A stretch of 64,000 nucleotides of DNA from Scytalidium lignicola (Eukaryota > Ascomycota > Leotiomycetes): the NCBI GenBank assembly GCA_002812745.2, contig NCSJ02000007.1, positions 62,001 to 126,000 of the forward strand, in the 5' to 3' direction. This document shows, piece after piece, positions 36,940 through 48,632 of the stretch. Each line of letters opens with the position of its first letter. Position 1 is the first letter of the stretch. The translations under genes and the position numbers were made by a program. The notes beneath the pieces were generated by a model. That model was not told the DNA's origin. It saw nothing but the letters and a program-made list of their open reading frames with translations, and did no database searches.

Positions 36940-37764
36940 ACTGTGATAACCTTAGTAATTATGTTGGACAATGGATGAATTTGGAAGATAAAAATGAAAT
37001 TCTTTTTGTTGAGTTTTGGGGTATCCTATTGCGCGTCGAGAGCCATATTTATTCTTCTATCTGCTCTGTCTGATTAAAAGAAACTCTTAGATGTAGTAAT
37101 TGTCAGAAATAAAAACCAATATACAGTTATCTTGAGAATGGCTGTGGATAGCGGTTATTTTGGCACAGCCGGTTTGATTGCCTAATTGGGATATGGATTG
37201 CGAGGTGTGAATTAGCACGCTGCTCTCCCCTTTCGCTTGTCTGTTACTGGCTTGGTGAACACCAGTTCCGATCAATGAAACAGTGTCTATCTTACCAGTT
37301 ATTTTTGTAGAGACCCGCCCTTTCTATTTATGAATTTCTGTAATTTAATATAAATATTCTTTGCTCTTAAGAATCCATCACACTACCACGGTCGAGGTCT
37401 AGTTAGGGTAGTGCTATCAGCTGGCGGTCATTCATGAGGTTGTAGAGTATAATTAGAGCTTGGAACTCTGGTGGTAACATTACAATTGGTAGAGATAGTA
37501 TCTGGTGTAAGGTAGAGAACTGGGGAGGCCTAAGATACTACAAGAATAGGAATAATGAGGAGATGAGAGCAAAATTAGAACAGAGCTTAGATTTGTATTT
37601 GTCAATGTAATGTATACTAAAGGCAATATATAAGATTTTGATTTCATCAGAACCTCTCCGATGATTTAGATTTGAGGTTAGGGTAGATTGCCCCACATGA
37701 CCTTGGCCTGATAGTGACTCTAAGTTTGAAGGGTTTTCAACAACAGCGAAGTTCAGTACCAACC
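36940..37764. other. Intergenic region between convergent genes
   Basis: Holds the 3' ends of the monooxygenase and of the Zn2Cys6 gene. No gene is supported. Confidence 0.5.
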
Positions 37765-39502
37765 TCATATTATCTTCGACGTCGTGCCAGCCAAACCATG
37801 CCTGCTTATCTCAAAGCCATTCTTATCAGCTATACGCAACATGATCCCTCTAAGCCATATTGCCTCTCGTGAATTAGTATCAAAGATCCGAAACACCATT
37901 CTTAGCGGGAAGAGCAACTGTAACGCCCCGGCATTGTTTTGATTGCCAAGTAAGTGATAGTCCACAAGGCGACAAATTTCAAGTGCAATATCCAGACGTG
38001 TTCCCTGGCCTGGAAGTAGAAGTGGATTCGTAGATCGACAACGAAATGTAGGAGGAAGGCACGGACCACTTTGCAAAGAGGTTAAACTCGTAGGTGGACC
38101 TAAGGATTCCAGCAGTTCTAGGTGTAATAAAAGCGCTGTGTTGTATAGTCCAATTTCGTTTGCGCGTTGAACATTCCAGAAATGGTAAGTAGACGGGAAG
38201 AGTAAGTTTCCTTCGCTGTCTAAGCAGATTGTGTCGGGTGGTAAAGGTACAAGCTCATAACAAGCGTGCGGGTTGTTATGCTCCCATGTCCATCTCAGGT
38301 TATATAGTTGATTTAGAGATATGTTCAGTTTCTCCCGTAAGTGTGATACATCCCTACTAGAGATTGACAGATCCTGTATGGTCCAGCTGTCCTCTAGAAA
38401 TCCAGGAATATCGCAGAGTATATCTTGAAGACAATCACCCAGAGTTTTTGAATTTGGCTCAAGGGCCCAAGGAACAGTCTTCCAAGTGTCTTCTTCTAAG
38501 AAGCAACGCTTCCTCTGAACGATTGAGTTCAAAGCCTAGTAAATGATCAGATATGCGAGTGATGACAGAAGATATCAATTTCATGCATACAATAAAAATC
38601 CGATTCACATTGAATATATCTCGAGCAGGCCTAGTTTGATATGCGTATGGACCTGCCATTTTAGTCTAGACAACACATTAGCATTACACCATCATCCTAA
38701 GAAAGTTCGTTACCGTAATCACCCACAAGGATTCCGATGCCATTGAAGTGTTCTAGCCATCCAGAAATATTTGAAAAGACTACTAGCTCGTAGATACTCA
38801 GAAGAAGAGCGCTTGATACTGTGAAGTACGTTGCCGCTCTCTCTGGATATCCCAAATCTGTCTTCAGCTGTCGAAGTGCTCGACCATAGTTTCGGGTGCC
38901 TTGTTCCAAAACAGCCATATCCTTTTGGACCCGTCCGAAGAAAGCGGCAGCGAGAGCTAAGGCTGAAACATAGGATGTGCTATCAGTATCTTGTTTTTGC
39001 AGCGCATACAATATCCAGGAGTCGCAATCATTGTGAAGCTTGGTATTAGTATACTCTACAAATAAGTTTTTTAGGAGATGGGAAATGAGAATATTTTCTT
39101 TGAAGGCATTCAAGTTGATAGTTTGATTGGGTGTTAAAGTTTGAGGTGGTAAGAATAACGCTGACCCTGGGGAACTTTCGGCTTGGAAACCTGAGTTGGG
39201 ATTGCTCTTGCTAGGCTTTGTAGGTTGAGAAGCAGGCATCGGAGTAGTCCGCGACCTTGATTTCCTTGGTATCGTGCCCTCATCAACAAACACCACTGGT
39301 CGGGCATATCCAAGGCAGATAAAATATCCATTTTTGCAACGGTCACAAGTAGGGCGACCTTCATCTGAAGGAAGTGGAGGAATTAGATAAATTTTTCAAA
39401 GTAATAAGAAGATGCGACCGTTAAGGGATGAACCGTACCGCACTTCACCTTGCGTTGTCGACATGTAATGCAACCTTTGCTCCGACCACTGACCCCGACC
39501 AT
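37765..39502 (-). CDS. Zn2Cys6 (fungal-type zinc cluster) transcription factor
   Basis: Nuclear DNA-binding regulator. Four exons, 39502-39439, 39364-38714, 38652-38591 and 38535-37765, close in frame to 515 residues. The zinc cluster lies at the N-terminus with six cysteines at 11, 14, 21, 28, 31 and 38 in the pattern CxxCx6Cx6CxxCx6C. It includes the basic CRQRKVKC helix, and the first intron interrupts the cluster just after Cys21. A Ser/Pro/Thr-rich linker follows, then a fungal transcription factor middle homology region that is mostly helical. It lies between the TetX-like monooxygenase and the VOC protein, so it could control one or both. No binding site was identified. Confidence 0.9.
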
Positions 39503-40752
39503 TGACGTAGATATAATTTTCAAGAAATGGCTGTCTTCTCTATATACAGATGTCCATATTTGTACAAACCAAAGGAGACACAATTAAGGGAGTCGGAGCG
39601 TCTCATTGGAGTCTGCTGAGAATCTTCAGCTGGGTTGCTGACATAATTACCGTATATCCGGAAATGGGGCTGTGGCACGGTAGAGAAATCTCCGGAAGGG
39701 CTGATGTACGGACAGAGAGGCAGAGTTACCTTTACTATTAGCTAAAAGTCTTATTCACTAACTTACTGCTTTGTAGAACATGCTCCACCCTCGTATCTCT
39801 CAGCCCAACAATGCTTTCTAGATTTGGATGTCCTCCAGCTAGAAACTGCTTTATAATCGTTACCGTATTGGTTCCTATCCAAGAATCCTAAGTTTCATAA
39901 TACTGTTTTTATAATTATATAAAAGTGTATCATATTCCACTAACCTCTACTGTTATTTATGTACAGAAATTCATCTTCCTAGTCAACTGAGAACTCGTGA
40001 AGGGCTATCAACCCTCCTCGCCATCTAAGTAGTTAATAAATGGTCGGCAGGTAAAGTCCCCTCGTGCAACCAATCATCTACATGAAAAGAGAATTTACAT
40101 TTGAACGTATCAAACACCAAATACATCATCCTTGGAACGGGATAATCATAAATATCATGGCATTAGGCAGCAGCGGGGAAGCCAAGCCTTTGGTCCAGAT
40201 TTAGCGGCGAACTAAGGACCTGGAATCTTTCTCGTGTTATCTCCCGATAACCAACCTGCAAGCCTTGAAGCTTTGGCTGAATGCTAAGCAGCCTTCTTTA
40301 AGTCAGCGCCTTTGTAATTACTGTGCTATATTTTTCCTACTCAATACAGAACCTTGTTCTTTATGTAATGACGTATATTTTATGGCAAGGTATTATTAAG
40401 ATTAACGTCGCCTTGTCCTATCATTTGATGACAATATGCACTCAACACGGAGTCCCGATGAACTGCTTCGGACTTGGGGTCTAGCTTAGGGTCCGACTCC
40501 AGAAAAGCTTGCATCCAATTCGCCCCATCACCTGATACCGTGTCATTCTAGTGTCTGACTTGCATGTTCGCGCGGCCTCAACATTTCCTCCCAGAGCACG
40601 TGTCATATATTGCTTGAGACGCGTCTATATATTTGGGTGACCTCCATCACCCCCTAAAATGTTCTTGTATCCAGCACAATCTTGTAGTTCATCTGACCAT
40701 CCGCTCTTCCTACCTAACCTACTGTTTTAAAATCCAATAAATATCATTCACC
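39503..40752. other. Intergenic region between divergent genes
   Basis: About 1.25 kb separating the Zn2Cys6 gene and the VOC gene, which point away from each other. A TATA-like word (CTATATATTT) lies at about 40625, some 125 bases upstream of the VOC start. No gene is supported. Confidence 0.45.
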
Positions 40753-41295
40753 ATGCCTCTCGACCATTTCGCCATCGCTGTCCCACAATCCAAACTTGAC
40801 AGCCTAGTCACCTTCCTCCTTGACTCCCTCCAACACTTGGGCTTCAAGGAACATATGCGCCCCCTCCCTTCTTATGTAGGGATGGGTGATGACGTCCCAT
40901 TCATGTGGATCAGTGGTTTCGAACACGAAGATGGTAATGAACAAGTTGTCCAAGGTATCCTGAAAAAACAGCATGTTGCGTTTACTGCTAAAGGTGAGCC
41001 TAATTTTATTACTATATTCTTTCCTTTAAGCTTAACAATCTTTCATTCTTATCCTGTCTACCTATTGCGAAGTTTAGTATCTTCAATTCAAATGATAGTG
41101 CCAACAATATGCAATACAGATGCTTCACAAGTTCGACAATTTCATGCTGCTGCCTTGAAGGCAGGTGGGACTTGTAATGGCCCACCGGGACTCAGACCTC
41201 AATTCCACCCCGGCTACTATGCAGCATTTGTACTAGATCCTGTATATGGAGTGAACTTTGAGGTCGTTTGCCATACTGGGGATAATGCAATCTGA
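40753..41295 (+). CDS. VOC-superfamily (glyoxalase-fold) protein
   Basis: Small metal-dependent-fold protein of the vicinal oxygen chelate group, which includes glyoxalases, ring-cleaving dioxygenases and antibiotic-resistance proteins. Two exons, 40753-40993 and 41120-41295, encode 138 residues. The N-terminus MPLDHFAIAVP has the typical first-strand His, and LRPQFHPGYYAAFVLDPVYG followed by NFEVVCH near the C-terminus gives the family's DP.G.N.E end. The first intron is 126 bases, longer than most here. The substrate is unknown. It lies near the TetX-like enzyme and a zinc-cluster regulator, so a detoxification role is possible. Confidence 0.85.
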   Translation: MPLDHFAIAVPQSKLDSLVTFLLDSLQHLGFKEHMRPLPSYVGMGDDVPFMWISGFEHEDGNEQVVQGILKKQHVAFTAKGEPNFITIFFPLSLTIFHSYPVYLLRSLVSSIQMIVPTICNTDASQVRQFHAAALKAGGTCNGPPGLRPQFHPGYYAAFVLDPVYGVNFEVVCHTGDNAI

Positions 41296-44200
41296 ACCAA
41301 AAGTACGGTATCGAAGGGATGCAGAAGAGGTTGATGAAGTAATCTAGGAGGGATAGCTAACTCGCATACGTGAGTCGAATAATAGCTAAAATTATATTGA
41401 AATTCATAATATATGATTTCTGTCATTGTCTCAAATATTAATGCACTAGTACAAAATCATGTCTTGAAATAGCCACGCTGGCATAAAGGATGGCTATCTT
41501 ATCCTAAAAGAGTGCTATCACAATGACATGCATCGATTATATTATCCACTAATCTTGGGAAGAATGTTGAAATGATTACTAGGCATTCTATGCAGTACAT
41601 ACGAGACCACAAGGTACTCATATTCACAGATTTTTATACAAGAAAGTTTGTCTGGATGTAATATCTGTTAATATTCAATACAGAAAAGGGATCCCGAAGC
41701 CATGTCTGAAGTTGAGATGTAACTGAACGTAAAATCTATTTAACCCCGGTCACGTAAGCTTCCTCTCTTTCCCACTTTGGCCGTGAGGGGTTGGCCTATT
41801 TCTATCTTCAAAATCCCCAGGACTGAGTCCAAAGTAAGGCTGGCATTCAGACCAACGATGCCCTGTACAGTTTATCTCATTTTTCGCCTTGACGCTATTG
41901 AGTTTTGCGTCGTTTAGGGACTTCTACACATAATATCTACCTTTCAATAAGTTACAGAACCACTTAAATAGTTAGCTGTATTTGAATAGTGTTGAGGAGA
42001 CTGCCATTCAATTAACGTCCACATAAGGCCAGGTACATGTACTTCAAGTGTCCAAGATAGGATATATTTGTGGCTAGATTATTCCCGCCTCATGGAACAG
42101 AAAATATGAGTGTGTGTGCATGGCTTCCGAAACGGTAGTTCCTAGAAGCAAGCAGCGTTACTTTTCTCGGCAATGGTCAGCTACAAAACATAGTGCGCAG
42201 ACCAAAAGCTTATGCAGGAGGGTACGTGTAGACAAGTAGCTAAAGATCTTAGATATAATTAACTTGAACTGTTATTTTAGTAGGTGAACTGTAGTACAAA
42301 TTATAGACGCATGCATCCATATCCTCGGGTGTCCGAATTACCATAACCTCAACACTGCCGGTGACACCCGAGGTAAATCATCGGTTTGCGGTACATATCC
42401 AGCAGTATGTTGAATGAATATCTGCAGCGTTCGGTCCTCCGTCTCACTCATATTATAGCAGCCAAAAAATGTAACACCTTCCTTATGTAGCTATTCATCA
42501 GTTAGTGTAATATTTTATGCCATTCCATTCCTAAATAGGAATATCCTAAAGGCATTTTGCCTAATTATCTGCTCTTTGCTTGGCTCTATTAAGCAATAGT
42601 TATTATGCACAAACAAAGTATCTTTTGCTAGGGATGCCGTGCTAGCCTAGTAAATATGCCTGCATTTTTTTTNATAATTAATTTGTTGTTGCTGGTGGGC
42701 AGGATTTGCCCGTAAATAAAATGTGTAATTCAACGGCAATATTAATAACACATTATCCAATATTCAGAAGCTTCTTTTTTTGAACCAATGCAAATGAAAA
42801 GTATATAAATAGTGATGGTTTTCTGTTTGGCCAATATGCGCGGTCGAGTGTTTAGTAAATAGCTCTAAGTTGAGGTTTTAAGAAAGCCTTTCTCTAGGTC
42901 CGCAAGCCTGCTTGACCAACTTTACAAGCTAAATGCCGAACTTAGAAATACCGATCACATGCGCAAAGAGGCCGATATAATCCATCGCGTAAGGCACCAA
43001 GTCAGTCAATCTAGAAGGATGAGACAGCGCTATATACAATGAGCAGGATTGAGAAGAGCGTGGAAATTGATTCTCTTAAGACAACAGAGGTGTAGACACG
43101 TATAATGACGTCAAATGTCAACAACGCCGCCGTCGTTAGAATATGCTTTCTCCAATTCCGACTAGCCCGTTGATTTAGCAATAACTAGGCGAGTTGCTAA
43201 CCGCGTATTTGTCTTGACATAAACTGAATTCGTAGCCTTTAATCCCACGAGAGGCCCAAGTGGAGAGCTATGCCAACGGTGCTGAATTGTTGCATTAACG
43301 ATATCCCCGGCTTATTTTAGTACAGTACTGTTTTACGCAGGTAATATAGGTTTTGACCTCATTATGCTAGGGCTTGGGTGTGGTTTTTTTATGTTCACGG
43401 CTGAAGTATTCACTTCTTTTCCATTGACAATGTCTAACTTAATCACAGAACTTTTGTCACTATCTCGTGCGAAATAAACCGCTTGTTGGCTTCTTTTTCG
43501 ACATTAGGGATAGTGAAATAATAAATTGCATGGAAAAGTGGATGGAGTAAGATTGGTAGAATGAATTGCGAAAGAAAAGACTTAAGAGACTCTGTTGAAG
43601 GATATTAAAGATCTTTAGGGCAATTGTGGAGTAGAAAAGAGAATTCATGGAAGGAAGGACAGTAATTACACGACTCTTGAAGATTAGATGAAAAAATCTA
43701 ATGAGATTTATATAAAAATATTAAAAATATAAATGATCTTAAGAATATTAGTGCTGATGTCAGTGATGTGCCATGGATAGAGACTCGGCGGCGATTCGGG
43801 CACGAATACGGGGCGGAATTGAATGGTGGATTCCAGAGGTGGTAGGTACGTTGCCAGGCAGATCCAACTGAAGTGGAACGTGCGCAGATGGGAGCGAGGA
43901 TGGGAAATATAAGCGGAATCAAATCTCCAATCCCGCGATTTTCCTATGGCCGATAGAAAATGCGCAAGAAAAGGGCAATGCGTGGTTGAAAAGAGAATAG
44001 AAAATCGATTGGGGCTAGAAGAAATGGTTGCTGTGCGGCTGAGACGCTTGGCTTTTTTTAATAATAACAAAGTAATTATAGCTTGGTTTTAAAAGTCCGA
44101 AATGACCTGGACATCAGATTTGGCATCACTGCTGCTTGCGGCAGGAAGCAAGAAGGAAATTTCACAAATCTATCCTTGTAAACTCTCGAATTACCACAAC

Positions 44201-44555
44201 AATGCCGATATTTTGAGAGATTAATAGATCGTGACAGATTTGTCGGCGAGGCCACGTCGCTCTTAGATTGTGATTAAGCTGGCCGTGTTGGCACATCTGC
44301 GTAGGCTGTATAGGAAGTCTATCAGCCTAGGTAAATAGCCTAACTTACTATGGCTGTATTCATTGGTCGTCCGGTCGCCATGTTGTATCAGCTCATAATC
44401 TGATAATTAAGTGGTGTTTTGTGCAATTTGTAAATTCAGTTTCAATTTTATCTCCTGCATAACAAAACAGGGCCGAGCTCAACAAAAACTCAGAATTTGT
44501 TCTGTTCACAATACAAACTGGGTCGACTTTGGGTGAAGATAGGCTACAAATTGTG
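41296..44555. other. Long gene-free region
   Basis: About 3.3 kb of AT-rich DNA. An open frame on the minus strand at 43708-44070 (120 codons) has slightly higher GC, but no motif or exon context supports it. There is a single N at 42673 after eight T. Confidence 0.45.
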
Positions 44556-45864
44556 ATGTTGCAATCCCCGAGCTTTTCAGCATGGAGTGACTGGGTCTGG
44601 GGAGCAGAAAATCAGAACTATATGCGCTACCGAGTGAACAACGATGGTAGGATTTGGTCTGGAGGTGTTATGTTAGTGTATCTAACTCTTCTCAGGAACA
44701 TCTGAGTATGAGTATCATCAGTCCAACGAGCCGCCTTCAGGATGTGATATTTCAAAGAACAAGGACGAATTCTGGTATGAAGCACGCCGCGGTGAAGTCC
44801 CGGATCAAACATACCAAGCACGGTACACCTACGATCCTGGCGATGTAGTGGATAGCATACACCACTTGAAACTTTCCGAAGGAAAGGCAACAGCATTTTC
44901 AGGAGAAAGAGCGCAAAACACCAGTAAGTATTATATAATTAACGGCTGCCAAAATTAATTCTATTTCCAAAACTAGTAAATCCAGCCCAAGAACACCATA
45001 TTAAAATTCAGGATACTCGAGTTAATGCTTTAGACAAATGTATGGAAAATCATTTAACCCATTTTTCGAAATCTAAGAATAACATTTTTAGCCTATAAAA
45101 TCTATGGTTCCAGGAATTTTAAGAAGGGAAAGGTAAGATAAAGCAATATCCGTGGATGTGCTGGTCTACCTAACTTTGCATTAGGTGTTTAAGGTTCTTT
45201 GGTTCGAGCCATACGGCTCTACGGGAACAGAAATCACTCAAGTGCCTCGGAAAATCAAATATGGCGAGAGAGCCTATCAGTCTACTCGCCGATTCGTGAT
45301 CATTAGCTCCATACATTATGGGCATAGTCTCTGCCTGTATGATGGCAATTATATTATATTCCATAGCATATCAAATTTTCATACTAACAAAATATCAGCC
45401 CCATCTTCACATACTATGGCAAAGCAACAGCAAAACCCGGAGTTCATCCAGGTTTACACTCAGTGGTATACGCAACAGAATTCCCACCAGAACTTCAACA
45501 AGGTGAATATGCCACATATCTTCAGCCTCCAATTAAAATCAAGCTTGAGAGTGACAGACACATGTTAGATAAAGCATCAAGGATCAATTATTCTAAGGTC
45601 TATACTGTAGAGCATAACGTCAAAGTATCGTTTATTGGCACAGTTGAAACTAGCTTTATGCCTCAATTTATGGCCAACTATCATAAGGTCAACGACATTC
45701 TTAGTTATAGCGAGGATCCTGTCAGTAGTTTTGCACACGCTGGATACTGGGCCGCTGGCAGTTCCTTAGCACAGAGCATTTCAACTAGCGACGCCTATCC
45801 AACAGACTATGAACCAAGTGATACTCTTTACGAACTAGAATCTGAAAAACGAAAATGGCAGTGA
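44556..45864 (+). pseudogene. DUF6590-domain protein gene with a frameshift
   Basis: Fungal protein of unknown function. Reconstructed exons: 44556-44646, 44696-44923, 44977-45132, 45185-45336 and 45399-45864, with normal GT/AG introns. Family features include AWSDWVWGAENQN near the start, YDPGDVVDSIHHLKLSEGKA in exon 2, FKVLWFEPYGSTGTE with YGERAYQSTRRFVI in exon 4, and PGVHPGLHSVVY in exon 5. Exon 3 is broken. Between SKSKNN and AYKIYGS, near 45084, one extra A shifts the frame and brings an early stop. Everything else, including splice sites, is preserved. This suggests a young pseudogene or a base-calling error. Confidence 0.7.
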
Positions 45865-45865
45865 T

Positions 45866-48632
45866 TTGGATTTTTTTAATTCGGAGGAGGAGATCTCAAA
45901 GGGGAAAGACATTTGTTGCACTGCTATCTGGCCACCTGCTAAGAAGGCTTTGTTGAACGTTCTGCACAATCATCCTCGTACAATTCTATATGAAATAAGA
46001 TGGCAACTGCCATCATATTTAAAGTCGTGTTTCCCCTCAGATCAATCTCTTGGAGATATCCTAACGCTAACCGGAGGCAATGTTGATGCTTTAGCAGCAA
46101 GCTGTAAGGACTATCTACAGGAAAATTACTCAGATATTAGCCTTTCTTTATTAGAATGTTTAGAATTATATCTCTCTGTTCAAGCATTAGGTTTGTATCA
46201 CATCTAAATTCCAAAATGAACTAGTATAACTAATATTAGATTTATAAATTCCGCGATACCATGTTGCATTAAATCTGGAGAAATAGAGATTGAATGGAGT
46301 AATGATACAATTTATGAGCCTTCTACTGAAGGCTCTCTCTCCGAATCTTTGGCTTTATACAAGGTCATAGCAAGTTACGAAAACCAGCTCCTGATAGCTT
46401 TAGCTCTCTTTTGGCTTTGCACAGCAGTGCGTTCTTCAGATCAAGAATGTATATCATATTCATCTGTCTCTGTTGAAGAAAGAAAGGAGAAAGAAGTAGA
46501 CAAAATTTTAATTAAAATGAACCCACTTGAAAGTATTGATTTCAGCAAAAGGTCAAACAGAACTTGTTAGCACAAAATTGTTCACTCGCTACGTTATTGC
46601 TCAAGACTTCACCATTCCAAACAGGAAATACGGAAGGGGGCTCGAGATACCTTTCATGGATATGGCACTTCTATGTGGATGTCTAGGGTTTGTCGAGTAT
46701 AAAGAAGGCCTTGTAGCAGATTGGCTCAACGCTATTTTGATACTACGAGACGAATTAGTAGAAGACGATGCGTTTCAATGGCACTACGAAAGTAAAGTTC
46801 GTGATGGCGTCTGATTTACATACACTTCTGATATTCTGGATTCAGAAAACATTATACCTTGGTACATTGAAGGCCGGTCTATTCAGCCCAATGAACTAGT
46901 CACAAAAAGGTGTTTTCTAGGATGGACTGAAAAGGCTACTATTATGATCGGTATTGCACAACACTTTAATGGCACCACCATTAGCCATTCAGATACAAAA
47001 CGATCTAGTTCCGTAAAATATGTTAAGTCATATGGTTGGAATCTTGGAGGAAATGTTGCCCATATGGCCTTTGGTTTCACAGTAACAAAAACACCGATGT
47101 CTATGCCTTCCTTCATACAGCCATCAATCAGCAACTCTATCCGTGATATCTTAACGGTTGAGGGCAATTCGGGGAAAGGAAATCATCATGTGCTTGTTTA
47201 TGATAGCGACACACATATTGGATGGTATCTCCCTCAGGCATGCGTTGTCCTTCAGATGGCCCAACTTTATCTTTCTCAGCAAAAACATCAACTAGTCAAT
47301 GCGTATGGTCAAGAAATATCTCTTCAATTTGCAGACCCGAATGGAGAGGATGTTGGCGTCCAGGCAGCCAAAATTCTTATCCAAAGCTTAGACTTCAAGA
47401 TTCGGACTTCCTCTCCGAATGACACAGATCATACAACTTCTGCACCGGGGACTTGCAAATATATCGATTTTAGAAGTACAGTAGAGAGACTATGGTATCT
47501 TCTAGATACTGTTGGGAGCAGTTTAAAAGAGAATAAGCCTGAGTACATGAAGTGTTCAGAAATTGCACCTCTTGGGATCCATGGTGTTGACTTCAACGAA
47601 TTGCTCGAGCCTAAGGGTCCCGCAAAATCTATATCGATAAGATACCTGGAAGTTAATCAGCCATGGGCTTGCCTTACAAATTATCAATCAACCGTCATTT
47701 TCTGTAAAAATTTTGGCCAGGCAATCATTCCTGCTTCAAGGGGGTTATGCAATCCATGGTCGAAGGTCCCTAGAGGCAAAAAAATATTGGCCATGACCGG
47801 ACAGACTATCCACTACTTTCTTACGCGTTGCCATGAGGGTCTCGCAGAGGAGCTAAAATGGTACACAAATGAAAATCTAATCCAGGTGCATCGAGAAGGT
47901 GTGATCGAGCCGGTTTTTCATACACAACATCTACGCGTCACTCCTACTGCCAAATTTCGAAAGTTTATTAACCAGAAAGTAATGGAAAGATTTAACGTTT
48001 TGAAAGGCCAAAATAAGGAGTGTTTAATTTCAAATTTTCAGTTGATGAATACCATTAGTTTCGAATCATGCTTTCTTTTCACGGATCAAGAAACCGCGGG
48101 ATGCTGCAATCTTACATCAGATGCCTCTACTTCTGCCGAAGTTATCGTCCTCTCTACGAAAAGGCATTCTGATTCAGGAACACTCCAAGACAATTCTACA
48201 TCAAATCAAATTCCAGTAGAGTTGTTGTCCCAAGTTGATAATGACAGTCAGGCTCTGATACTCAGCAAACCTGCCACCACTGCATGCCAAAGACCTGGAC
48301 GAGAGTTGAATAGTACATCTGTGAATAAAGGTAAAAGCGCTTTACTTCCAATTCCAGCTTCCTTCGGGCCAAGTGTTGTTCCTGAAGTCCAAATTCAACT
48401 CCAACAGGTACGAAAAATTAAAAATACGCTCCAAGCCGACAGTTCAAGAGATCCAGACAATGTTGCTCCTGGCAATGTTACATTAGATACATTGAATTGT
48501 ATCCCAAGAGAAGCTGTACCGTCTATCTTCACGTATAGCAACAGCAAACTAAAGAATAAAGAAGAAGGCTATGAGTTAGAACAGATAAAATCTTTAGAGC
48601 AAGTCGAATTGCAAAATCCAACAAGTGCGTAA
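45866..48632 (+). pseudogene. Large ascomycete protein family of unknown function, decayed copy
   Basis: A run of frames on one strand together resembles a large, uncharacterised Pezizomycotina protein seen in many paralogues. Recognisable pieces are ILTLTGGNVDALAASCKDYL near 46060, FTRYVIAQDF with GRGLEIPF near 46580-46650, RCFLGWTEKATIMIG near 46910, GKGNHHVLVYDSDTHIGWYL near 47175 and FADPNGEDVGVQAA near 47330. An intron at about 46196-46239 joins two pieces correctly. The copy is broken by a frame change near 46540 and an in-frame TGA at 46812-46814 within continuing homology. The last 560 codons are open to 48632. It directly follows the DUF6590 gene; their ends may once have overlapped. 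Confidence 0.6.

Noticed and set aside
43708..44070. Minus-strand frame of 120 codons
   Set aside because: No domain, signal or splice context; Ser/Pro/Phe-rich composition looks like translated noncoding DNA.
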